Assembly (NCBI GenBank): GCA_021846665.1 | Contig: JAJZWM010000002.1 | Span: forward strand, 1-59,741 | Direction of reading: 5' to 3' | From: Nanobdellota archaeon | Lineage (GTDB): Archaea; Nanobdellota; Nanobdellia; Parvarchaeales; Parvarchaeaceae | DNA: 59,741 bases | In this document: positions 44,267 through 51,622 of the stretch, piece after piece | How positions within the stretch are numbered: the first letter of the stretch is position 1 | Layout of the letters: each line of letters begins with the position of its first letter | Notes under the pieces: generated by a model | What the model was told of the DNA's origin: nothing | Databases searched by the model: none | The model's input: the letters and a program-made list of their open reading frames with translations, nothing else | Made by a program: the position numbers and the translations under genes

Positions 44267-45736
44267 TCAAGCAGCTTTCAGTGGTGCAAAGTATCCTGCT
44301 TCGTACTGATTTGCATAAGTTGTATTGTAATTACTCACTAGATAATTGTACATCGCTAGATTCTCGCCGTTTAATATTGTCTGTATACTGCTTTTAGTGC
44401 ATGCGGTACTGCCACAATCATTTGTAACTATCTCAGTGAAAGCATTATCTGCTAAAGCATCCCACTCTGTTATCCATGCTACTGGCGGTCTGAAAAATGC
44501 TCCTTGATTAAATGCGGCCAGTATTGCCTGCGAAGCAGCAGATGCATTTGTATAAGTAGCATTAGTAGTATTGTAAACCACCGTACCAGAAGTAGCAATC
44601 GATTCATAATTATCTAAAGAACCAGGCCACTGATAATCGAAAAAGTTATACTCATTGCTGTTTAGTCCTTTATAAGATGCCCAATAATCATGTGTATACG
44701 CCGGAGAGAAATACTTGCTTAAATTGTATATATAATAATAAGCAGCTACATCCCCACTATCATTCAAAAGCATTGGATTACCGCCAGCTTGCACCATCCA
44801 CTGGAACATTTCAGTTGAAGTACTTGCTCCACCATGTCCCTGCATGCTTATACCTCCTAAACCTTTTGAAGTAAGCGCCTTTCCCAAGCTAAGTAATTGC
44901 GTCCAAGTTGATGGTGGCGTAGTAAAGCCTGCTTTTGCTAATGCAGAAGGGTTGTACCAAACGAGGGCTAAATTCGCTCTATAAGGTAAAAAGAACACCC
45001 CATGGTATGTTTCCTTTTCATATGTAACTAAACCGGCCATTGATGGAATTAAGTCGCTAGGTAATAATAAGCTAGCGTTTGTTATATTATATAGGTCTCC
45101 TGCGTAAAACAACTCACCTATGGCAAGGTTATCCTGTGCAATCACTGTTGCACCGACATCGTGACCCTGCACTAATGCTTCAACATCATTCGTTATTTGA
45201 TCAGGTCTTAACTGCATCCAATTTATCTTTATATTAGGATAAATCGACTCAAATTCAGGTATCAATACCTTCTCCATAATCTGCGTAGCTGAAGCACTAA
45301 CCCCTAAATCATCATACATTGTAACAGTAACTGCTGGTCCATTATAGACTGGCAGAGTAGTATTTACTGGATGTGCTGCGTAAGCTTCAGTATCAATTGG
45401 AGGCCAACCTAATTTATATAATTCCTCCTGAGCTTGTGTTGATAAAAAGAAAGTAATCACTGTATCTATTGCATTCAAATTAGTCGCACCCTTTGGGATT
45501 GCAAAAACATCTCCACCAATTAAGTGTTCGGTATTATTCAAGCCTGAAGGGCCAGCGTAAACCCCTATTGTAGATGACGGAGAAAACGAACTAGACGTAC
45601 TTATATTGGCAGATGGTGAAGTGATGATAGTCTTTGAAACATGAACAAAATAACCTATAAAGAAGAATATTATAGCGATCACAATTATTACAGCGATTAG
45701 GGGTCCACTAAAGTTATTTTTTGTGGGTTTATCCAT
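44267..45736 (-). CDS. membrane-anchored sugar-binding protein with rearranged segment order
   Basis: The protein has 489 residues. A membrane anchor (12-33) and a Ser/Thr linker are followed by HLIGGDVFAIPKGATNLN...STQAQEELYKLGWPP (about 57-125). In family-1 solute-binding proteins this block follows the middle of the protein. Only then comes the usual N-terminal strand VTVTMYDDLGVSASATQIMEKVLIPEFESIYP (136-167). The block is absent from its normal place after QWPGSLDNYESIATSGTVVY (369-388), where the chain continues directly into the C-terminal part ASQAILAAFNQGAFFRPP. The C-lobe and ligand aromatics look complete. It probably binds a sugar or maltodextrin for the ABC importer. Confidence 0.85.
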   Translation of the reverse strand: MDKPTKNNFSGPLIAVIIVIAIIFFFIGYFVHVSKTIITSPSANISTSSSFSPSSTIGVYAGPSGLNNTEHLIGGDVFAIPKGATNLNAIDTVITFFLSTQAQEELYKLGWPPIDTEAYAAHPVNTTLPVYNGPAVTVTMYDDLGVSASATQIMEKVLIPEFESIYPNIKINWMQLRPDQITNDVEALVQGHDVGATVIAQDNLAIGELFYAGDLYNITNASLLLPSDLIPSMAGLVTYEKETYHGVFFLPYRANLALVWYNPSALAKAGFTTPPSTWTQLLSLGKALTSKGLGGISMQGHGGASTSTEMFQWMVQAGGNPMLLNDSGDVAAYYYIYNLSKYFSPAYTHDYWASYKGLNSNEYNFFDYQWPGSLDNYESIATSGTVVYNTTNATYTNASAASQAILAAFNQGAFFRPPVAWITEWDALADNAFTEIVTNDCGSTACTKSSIQTILNGENLAMYNYLVSNYNTTYANQYEAGYFAPLKAA

Positions 45737-45758
45737 AACTTTTAAAATGATTTATTAG

Positions 45759-45765
45759 TATTTAA
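45759..45765 (-). promoter_or_regulatory. TATA-like box for the sugar importer operon
   Basis: The plus-strand TATTTAA reads TTAAATA on the minus strand, 23-29 bases before the ATG at 45736. This implies a leaderless transcript. Confidence 0.5.
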
Positions 45766-45769
45766 GCTT

Positions 45770-45828
45770 TTCCATTACTCGAGGCTGTCGCATAATTCAT
45801 TTGGAGACAGCTCCTCCGGGAAGTGGAA
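45770..45828. ncRNA. GC-rich hairpin, candidate structured RNA or operator
   Basis: GAGG-CTGTC (45781-45789) pairs with GACAG-ct-CCTC (45806-45816), nine base pairs with a two-base bulge and a 16-base loop. An outer stem TTCCA (45770-45774) pairs with TGGAA (45824-45828), leaving a 6 x 7 internal loop. It stands out in an AT-rich gap between divergent sugar genes and lies outside both predicted leaderless transcripts. A stem, pocket and stem recall an archaeal H/ACA guide, but the strand and the ACA box are not certain. Confidence 0.35.
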
Positions 45829-45945
45829 TAACCTGAAAAAAGAAACGATTACTATGTATTATGTATAATAAGCTGCTTAAAATAACTTAAACCTTAAGTA
45901 AAAGGATTTATGCAACGGGCTATATTACTTAGAATTAGGTAATAA

Positions 45946-45953
45946 TTTATTTA
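45946..45953 (+). promoter_or_regulatory. TATA-like box for the alpha-glucosidase gene
   Basis: TTTATTTA lies 20-27 bases before the ATG at 45973. Confidence 0.45.
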
Positions 45954-45972
45954 TCAAATAAATTTAAACTAT

Positions 45973-47754
45973 ATGAAAATAAAATATAAACAATCAAATG
46001 GTATACATGAGATAAATATAAACGATTACCAACCAATCGTCAAGTTTAATCTACTTAAAGGCCAAAGTAAAGAGCTATATTCAAATAGCATTTACATAGC
46101 AGGAGAGAAATTCTCTTTGTATGAAAGTGAAGACAAACTAATTCTATCAAAGGATTTGGATATAAAAGAACATATTTTGGGATTAGGAGAAAACGCTTTT
46201 AAGTTAGATAAGCGAAGATCAAAATTAACAATGTGGAATACCGATGCGCATGATTATACTCCAAATACTGATAAAATGTATGTTTCAATTCCTTTCTTTA
46301 TATCTGTTAAAAAAAATAATAAAATAGGAGTATTAATCAATTACCCTGGAAGAATAAACTTTGATTTTGGCATAAAAGAATATGACAAAATAATTGTAGA
46401 GATATTTAACAAAAATGCAGAAATATTTATTATCGAGGGAAAAGGCCTCAAAGAAATATTGAATAAATTCATATCAATAACCGGTAAACCATTTAAAATC
46501 CCCGAATGGGCACTCGGTCATTCGATATCACGATACAGCTATTTCCCACAAAAAACCGTTATTAGAGTATTAAGAGAATACAAGAGATATTCAAATGTTG
46601 ATACTATTTATTTAGACATAGATTATATGGACAGATACAAAATATTTGAATGGAATAAAAATTATTTTCCAAACCCAAAAAAGATGATAGAAGAAATACA
46701 CAAAATAAAAACTAAAGTAGTAACGATAGTTGATCCTGCTATAAGAATAGAACAGAATTATAAAACATTTCTAGATGGAATGGGTTATTATTGTGAGAAA
46801 GAATCAGGAGAAATTTACACTTCAAAGATGTGGGCAGGTAATTGCGTTTTTCCAGATTTCTTAAATGAAAACGCAAGAAAATGGTGGACTTCCAAAATAA
46901 AAAAATGGGTAGAGGATTATTCAATCGATGGCATTTGGTTAGATATGAATGAACCTACTGTATTTAACTTAAGTAAAACCTTTGACGTGGATGTAGTTCA
47001 TAAAATAGGTAATAATCATTATATAATGCATGATAAGGTGCATAATGCTTATCCCTATTTTGAGGCAATGGCGACTTATAAGGGCATAAAAAATGGATTT
47101 ATTTTATCTAGAGCAGGATATGCTGGAATACAAAAATTCGCTGCGATATGGAGTGGAGATTCTGTTTCTTCTTGGGAAGATATGAAATTACAGATACCAA
47201 TAATGTTGAATTTAAGTTTATCCGGCGTACCGTATGTCGGCTGTGACTTGGGAGGCTTCAATGGAAGAAACGATCCTGATTTACTGGTGGGATATTACCG
47301 TATGGCCATTTTTTTCCCAATATTTAGAAACCATAAAAACAAACTTGAAAACGACCAAGAGATTTACACTTTAAAAGATAGAGACAGAGAAAGCATTAAA
47401 AAAGCGATAGATTTACGATATATGTTTATGGATTATATAAAAGAATTGGCCAGATTAGCACATAACAAAGGAAGCCCTATAATAAGACCGTTACTTTATG
47501 AATTTGAAAATGATGAGAATGCATATGAAATAAATGATGAGTACATGTTGGGTAGTCATTTATTATATGCTCCTCAAATTGGAAAAAAGATAGAAGAGAG
47601 GGAGATTTACCTACCAAAAGACAAGTGGTTTGACTTAAATACAAAAAAAGAACTCAGCGGGCCTTGTTATATAAGGTCAGATGCAGAATTCCCGATATTT
47701 ATAAGAAGGGGAACAAATATAAAGCTACCAAATGGTAAAAGAATTATTTATTAG
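45973..47754 (+). CDS. malA: GH31 alpha-glucosidase
   Basis: The protein has 593 residues. IDGIWLDMNEPTVF holds the GH31 nucleophile Asp324, and IWSGDSVSSWEDM the acid/base Asp396. HNKNKLENDQEIY-type loops and FNGRNDPDLLVGYYRMAIFFPIFRNH complete the catalytic barrel, followed by the C-terminal beta domains. It should cleave terminal alpha-glucosyl links of maltose and maltodextrins to glucose. No signal peptide is present, so it acts in the cytosol on sugars brought in by the divergent ABC importer. Its 3' end overlaps the GH15 gene's 3' end by 11 bases. Confidence 0.93.
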   Translation: MKIKYKQSNGIHEININDYQPIVKFNLLKGQSKELYSNSIYIAGEKFSLYESEDKLILSKDLDIKEHILGLGENAFKLDKRRSKLTMWNTDAHDYTPNTDKMYVSIPFFISVKKNNKIGVLINYPGRINFDFGIKEYDKIIVEIFNKNAEIFIIEGKGLKEILNKFISITGKPFKIPEWALGHSISRYSYFPQKTVIRVLREYKRYSNVDTIYLDIDYMDRYKIFEWNKNYFPNPKKMIEEIHKIKTKVVTIVDPAIRIEQNYKTFLDGMGYYCEKESGEIYTSKMWAGNCVFPDFLNENARKWWTSKIKKWVEDYSIDGIWLDMNEPTVFNLSKTFDVDVVHKIGNNHYIMHDKVHNAYPYFEAMATYKGIKNGFILSRAGYAGIQKFAAIWSGDSVSSWEDMKLQIPIMLNLSLSGVPYVGCDLGGFNGRNDPDLLVGYYRMAIFFPIFRNHKNKLENDQEIYTLKDRDRESIKKAIDLRYMFMDYIKELARLAHNKGSPIIRPLLYEFENDENAYEINDEYMLGSHLLYAPQIGKKIEEREIYLPKDKWFDLNTKKELSGPCYIRSDAEFPIFIRRGTNIKLPNGKRIIY

Positions 47755-49504
47755 ACTTTATAATGTCTAAAAGTGCACTTATAAATGTAGCGTGTACAAA
47801 CCCCTGCGGGAAATTGCCTGTAAATACTTTATTATGAACGTCTATATCCTCGCCAATTAAATTATTCGGACCGACTATGCTTTTCACATTTTTAAGCAGC
47901 TGGACAGCTTCATTTTTTCTTTTCAGCTGCGAATAAACAGAGGCAAGCCACATCGAACAGAGAACAAAGGCATGATTTGCCTTGCCTATAGAATCGAAAT
48001 TATACCTGTAAACGAAGCCTTTCACAAAAAGAGTTTTCTCAACAACTTTTAGAGTTTTAATGAATACAGGATCATTGACTTCAATAAAGCCGTAAATTGG
48101 GAATGACAGTACCGTAGAATCAACTTCATTGCTTTTTGGAAAAGTCACAAAGTAATTATCTTTTATGCAATTTGACATGACCCAGCTCTTTATTTCATCT
48201 CTCGTTTCTTTCCATCTGTCTATCCCCTCTATAGCTGAAATCAGTTTTCCTGCGCTTTCTAAGGCCACCCATATCATTACTTTTGAATGTGTGTATTCAT
48301 GATCTTCTGGCTTTTCCCATATCCCAGAATCCGCAAGCTGCCAATTATCAGATAGCCAATCTGCTACGTATTCTATCGCTTTTGAATGATTTTGTATAAA
48401 TTCCTTATCCTGTGTAGAATCAAAATAACCCCTTACGGCGTATAAAAACTCTCCTTCTATATCTAACTGTATTTGATTTGTAGCCCGATTACCTATCCTT
48501 ACTGGCTTTGAATTCATAAAGCCGTTCAAAGAATCGATATACCTCTCGCCGTATATTTTTGTACCGTCTACTTTGTATAGATTATATAAGGGTTTGCCAG
48601 AGTAATCTATCATGCTAAATAAGAATTCAAGCGCCCTTCTACCTTCTATATAAAGACCTAATCTGCAGAGGGCAGATGCCATTATCGCCGAATCTCTTAC
48701 CCAAACGTATCTGTAATCCCAGTTTCTATTACCACCAGGATCTTCGGGCAAAGAAGCAGTAGGTGCAGCTATTATGCTGCCTGTTGGTGAGTAAGTAAGC
48801 CCAAGAATAGTAAAAATAGATGACCTCAAAAGCGGTTCGAATTCCTCCAAATCTGTGCTAGATAAACTTAAGTTTATTCTTTCTGTGTATGCTCCCCAAT
48901 AATCTATAGTTGAATCTAGAGCTTTTGACAGATTAGAAGAAGAAATATTTTTACTTTCTAATTCGTATATCTCTGCGGATTGGTAATAAGAGAGTATAAT
49001 CTGAGTTAGTCCTTTTTCTATCTCCCATGTAAACTCTTGAGTTTTCTTGTATTCTCCTATTATCTCTAAAACTAGCCTTCCTTTACCATTCTTACTATCA
49101 AATATTATTTTTCCATCGTTCTCTGAATAATTAAAATTCATTTTATGAAAACCAAATAAGGGATTAAAGTTAAGTTGCAGTTTTATCTCTGAGGTTATGT
49201 CTCTAACAAATATTGTTTTACCTGGTATCAAAAAATCATTTATATCTGCACTTCCTTCTGAAGTTTTAAAACTAGTGTGCAAAACGTTAGGTGCAGTGTA
49301 CTTATGCAAAGATGAAAACTGTTCTATAGGACTTACTCTGAAAATCCCCCCGTTATTCTCATCTAACAAATATGCTATAAATGGATCAGAATCAAATCTT
49401 GGAAAGCAAAGCCAAAGTACATTGCCGTTTTTGTCTATCAAAGAGCTTGTTAATTGGTTGCTTATAAATCCGATATCCTTAAAATCTGCAAAAGTCAATG
49501 TCAT
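47744..49504 (-). CDS. GH15 glucoamylase/glucodextranase family enzyme
   Basis: The protein has 586 residues. The N-terminal beta-domain start FKDIGFISNQLTSSLIDKNGNVLWLCFPRFDSDPFIAYLLD and the catalytic block GGNRNWDYRYVWVRDSAIMASAL are typical of archaeal GH15 glucoamylases and trehalases; further helices include NQIQLDIEGEFLYA and the end GNFPQGFVHATFI. It should release glucose from alpha-glucans, or hydrolyse trehalose. It is cytosolic (no signal). Transcription is divergent from the alcohol dehydrogenase gene. Confidence 0.92.
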   Translation of the reverse strand: MTLTFADFKDIGFISNQLTSSLIDKNGNVLWLCFPRFDSDPFIAYLLDENNGGIFRVSPIEQFSSLHKYTAPNVLHTSFKTSEGSADINDFLIPGKTIFVRDITSEIKLQLNFNPLFGFHKMNFNYSENDGKIIFDSKNGKGRLVLEIIGEYKKTQEFTWEIEKGLTQIILSYYQSAEIYELESKNISSSNLSKALDSTIDYWGAYTERINLSLSSTDLEEFEPLLRSSIFTILGLTYSPTGSIIAAPTASLPEDPGGNRNWDYRYVWVRDSAIMASALCRLGLYIEGRRALEFLFSMIDYSGKPLYNLYKVDGTKIYGERYIDSLNGFMNSKPVRIGNRATNQIQLDIEGEFLYAVRGYFDSTQDKEFIQNHSKAIEYVADWLSDNWQLADSGIWEKPEDHEYTHSKVMIWVALESAGKLISAIEGIDRWKETRDEIKSWVMSNCIKDNYFVTFPKSNEVDSTVLSFPIYGFIEVNDPVFIKTLKVVEKTLFVKGFVYRYNFDSIGKANHAFVLCSMWLASVYSQLKRKNEAVQLLKNVKSIVGPNNLIGEDIDVHNKVFTGNFPQGFVHATFISALLDIIKSNK

Positions 49505-49527
49505 TACTATTGTTACAAGTTATTATA

Positions 49528-49535
49528 ATATTAAA
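49528..49535 (-). promoter_or_regulatory. TATA-like box for the GH15 gene
   Basis: The plus-strand ATATTAAA reads TTTAATAT on the minus strand, 24-31 bases before the ATG at 49504. Confidence 0.45.
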
Positions 49536-49550
49536 CTTTTGCAAATATCA

Positions 49551-49600
49551 ATTTATATTTGTACATAATATATATTTATATTTGTACATAACATATATGT
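49551..49600 (+). promoter_or_regulatory. tandem 18-bp repeats and a palindrome before the alcohol dehydrogenase
   Basis: ATTTATATTTGTACATAA occurs twice (49551-49568 and 49574-49591), 23 bases apart. The second copy carries the TATA-like TTTATATTT, 19-27 bases before the ATG at 49602. ACATATATGT (49591-49600) is a perfect palindrome at the predicted start site. These look like binding sites of a regulator controlling the gene. Confidence 0.6.
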
Positions 49601-49601
49601 T

Positions 49602-50621
49602 ATGAAAACAAAAGCAGCTTTTCTTGAAAAACCAGAAAAGATTGAAGAAAATCCTTTAAAAATAAAGGAACTAGAATTACCAGAATTAAAAGAAAATGAA
49701 GTGCTAATAAAAGTAAATGCCTGTGGTGTGTGCAGAACAGATTTACATGTTGTAGAAGGAGAGCTTGGAGAAATAAAGAATATTGTTCCAGGACATGAAG
49801 TAGTAGGGATTATTGAAAAGATAGGTAAAGAAGTCAAGACACAAAAAATCGGTAATAGAGTGGGAGTTGCCTGGTTGTACAGTTCATGTGGAAGCTGTGA
49901 ATACTGCCTTAGCGGAAGAGAAAACCTCTGCCAAAATAAGCAATTTACTGGCTTTTCTAAAAATGGTGGTTACTCTGAATATATAATAGCAGATAACCGA
50001 TTTATATTTGATCTCCCTACAGGATTAAAAGACGAAGAAATTGCACCTTTACTTTGTTCCGGCGCAATAGGTTACCGTTCATTTAAACTAGCAAATGCTT
50101 CTCCTGGAAGTACAATTGCAATGTTCGGATTTGGAGGCTCAGCACACCTAACACTGCAGCTTGCGAAGAAACTAGGACATAAAGTTATAATAGTAAGCAG
50201 GAACGAAAATCATCTAAAACTTGCTAGTGAACTTGGAGCAGATTTCACTTTTTCACCAAAAAATGGAGATGTATACGAAAATTTAAAAGATAAAGATATC
50301 GAGGCTGCAATAATCTTTGCGCCTTCAGCTATACCTATAATGAATGCCTTAAAAGTAATTAAACCCAGCGGAAGAGTAGTTGTTGCAGGTATTCACATAT
50401 ACGGAGAAATAAAAATAGATTATGATTCACAATTATTCCATGAAAAGACTTTACTTTCCGTAGAATCCTACACGAGAGAAGACATGATAGAGTATTTAAG
50501 ACTTGCTACAAATCTAAACATAAAACCAGTATACACTAACATAAAATTAGAGGATGTTAATTCTGCATTAACCGAGATCAAAAACAGCGAAGTAATGGGT
50601 GTAAAAGTGATTAAATTTTAG
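49602..50621 (+). CDS. adh: zinc-dependent alcohol dehydrogenase (MDR family)
   Basis: The protein has 339 residues. ACGVCRTDLHVVEG (catalytic-zinc Cys44) and GHEVVG (His65-Glu66) are followed by the structural-zinc Cys96/99/102/110 in CGSCEYCLSGRENLC. MFGFGGSAHLTLQLAKKLG is the nucleotide-binding Rossmann fold. It is a typical medium-chain NAD(P)-dependent alcohol dehydrogenase, and the alcohol substrate is unknown. Promoter repeats suggest specific regulation. Confidence 0.93.
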   Translation: MKTKAAFLEKPEKIEENPLKIKELELPELKENEVLIKVNACGVCRTDLHVVEGELGEIKNIVPGHEVVGIIEKIGKEVKTQKIGNRVGVAWLYSSCGSCEYCLSGRENLCQNKQFTGFSKNGGYSEYIIADNRFIFDLPTGLKDEEIAPLLCSGAIGYRSFKLANASPGSTIAMFGFGGSAHLTLQLAKKLGHKVIIVSRNENHLKLASELGADFTFSPKNGDVYENLKDKDIEAAIIFAPSAIPIMNALKVIKPSGRVVVAGIHIYGEIKIDYDSQLFHEKTLLSVESYTREDMIEYLRLATNLNIKPVYTNIKLEDVNSALTEIKNSEVMGVKVIKF

Positions 50622-50652
50622 ATATTTAAACTTTAAGGACTTCTAATAATAA

Positions 50653-50970
50653 ATGAAAGAATCGAATGGGAAAATGTATAGCTTAGAAGAAATACTTGGA
50701 AAACCACTTATAATATCATCTGACAAGAAAACTAGGATTTATGGATTAGATATTAAAGGAAGAGAGATTGAGATTTCTGCTTACGCAGAAAGTGAATCAA
50801 GAAAAGGTTATTTTCATAAAGTAGAGATAGAATATCTCCCTGCTTCAATGTATCTTATAAATGGCAGCTGCACGTGTGAATCTTTCCAATACTATGGTAT
50901 GCCTTGTAAACACATGCTAAAAGTAAGAAATATATACCTTAAAAACAAGAATAAAATTAATAAATACTAG
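50653..50970 (+). CDS. SWIM zinc-finger protein
   Basis: The protein has 105 residues. GSCTCESFQYYGMPCKHMLKV shows the CxCx9CxH motif (Cys73, Cys75, Cys85, His87) of SWIM fingers, which bind DNA or protein partners. It is small and stands alone, whereas SWIM fingers are usually attached to larger proteins. It follows adh by about 30 bases and overlaps the convergent gene by 14 bases. The partner is unknown. Confidence 0.78.
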   Translation: MKESNGKMYSLEEILGKPLIISSDKKTRIYGLDIKGREIEISAYAESESRKGYFHKVEIEYLPASMYLINGSCTCESFQYYGMPCKHMLKVRNIYLKNKNKINKY

Positions 50971-51448
50971 AGAAAATTTTTTTAGGTATAAGTTCCTTTA
51001 TGCCTTTATTTTCTATGTCTTTTTTCACCAAATCCTTTATAGTGTTATCATTTAATTCATCAAGAGAGAATACCTTTTCTATAAATTCTATTCCTTTTGA
51101 ATTCTTATAACTTAAGTCTATTAGGTTGATATAAAATGAAACGTAATCCTTTCCAAAAACCTCTAATGTATCCATGATCTTTTCTTTATTCAAAGAAAAA
51201 AGCTTATTTGACAGATATGAAATAGTGTCTGGATAGGAATACTGACTAATAGTATCTACTGCCTTTTCATAAAATAATTTTCTATACTGCTTTTCTAGAG
51301 TTCTTCCGTAAAGGGTTATATCCTTAGCTAACTTGTTGCTATTAAAGTCAAATTTCAAAAGTTTACTTTCCAATAAGGATATCTTTGAGCTAGATATTCC
51401 AGATCCGAAAAGTTCATTTCTGAACAGATATTTTGTTCTATCTTCCAT
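50957..51448 (-). CDS. unknown all-helical protein
   Basis: The protein has 163 residues, strongly helical and charged, without Cys, signal or membrane segments. No family is recognisable. It is separate from the cysteine-rich peptide gene upstream and ends inside the convergent SWIM gene. Confidence 0.55.
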   Translation of the reverse strand: MEDRTKYLFRNELFGSGISSSKISLLESKLLKFDFNSNKLAKDITLYGRTLEKQYRKLFYEKAVDTISQYSYPDTISYLSNKLFSLNKEKIMDTLEVFGKDYVSFYINLIDLSYKNSKGIEFIEKVFSLDELNDNTIKDLVKKDIENKGIKELIPKKIFSSIY

Positions 51449-51525
51449 TTTTTTATATGAATAGAAACAATATAAATACTTTTAATGAAAAAATAGAAAG
51501 CAACTAAAAAATATTATTTAGTTAT

Positions 51526-51591
51526 TTATTCATCTGAGCATCCACAACTACAGCCGCAGCCGCACTTATCCTCATTTTCTTCTTCTGCCAT
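51526..51591 (-). CDS. 21-residue cysteine-rich peptide (CGCGCSCGC)
   Basis: An ATG at 51591 opens a 21-codon frame ending in TAA at 51526. The N-terminus is acidic (MAEEENEDK), residues 10-18 are CGCGCSCGC with five Cys alternating with Gly/Ser, and the tail is SDE. Such a pattern could bind soft metals or an Fe-S species, like a miniature metallothionein. The plus-strand TATA-like CTTATAAA (51614-51621) lies 23-30 bases before the ATG, so it has its own promoter. It sits just after CTP synthase. The metal role is inference. Confidence 0.6.
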   Translation of the reverse strand: MAEEENEDKCGCGCSCGCSDE

Positions 51592-51613
51592 ATATCTTAA
51601 AGCAAACTCTTAT

Positions 51614-51621
51614 CTTATAAA
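51614..51621 (-). promoter_or_regulatory. TATA-like box for the cysteine-rich peptide
   Basis: The plus-strand CTTATAAA reads TTTATAAG on the minus strand, 23-30 bases before ATG 51591. It supports the peptide as a real gene. Confidence 0.5.
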
Positions 51622-51622
51622 G

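Noticed and set aside
48834-48847. GGTTCGAATTCC, resembling the T-arm of a tRNA
   Set aside because: It lies inside the GH15 coding region and no acceptor or anticodon stem can be drawn around it. No tRNA was found anywhere in the window.
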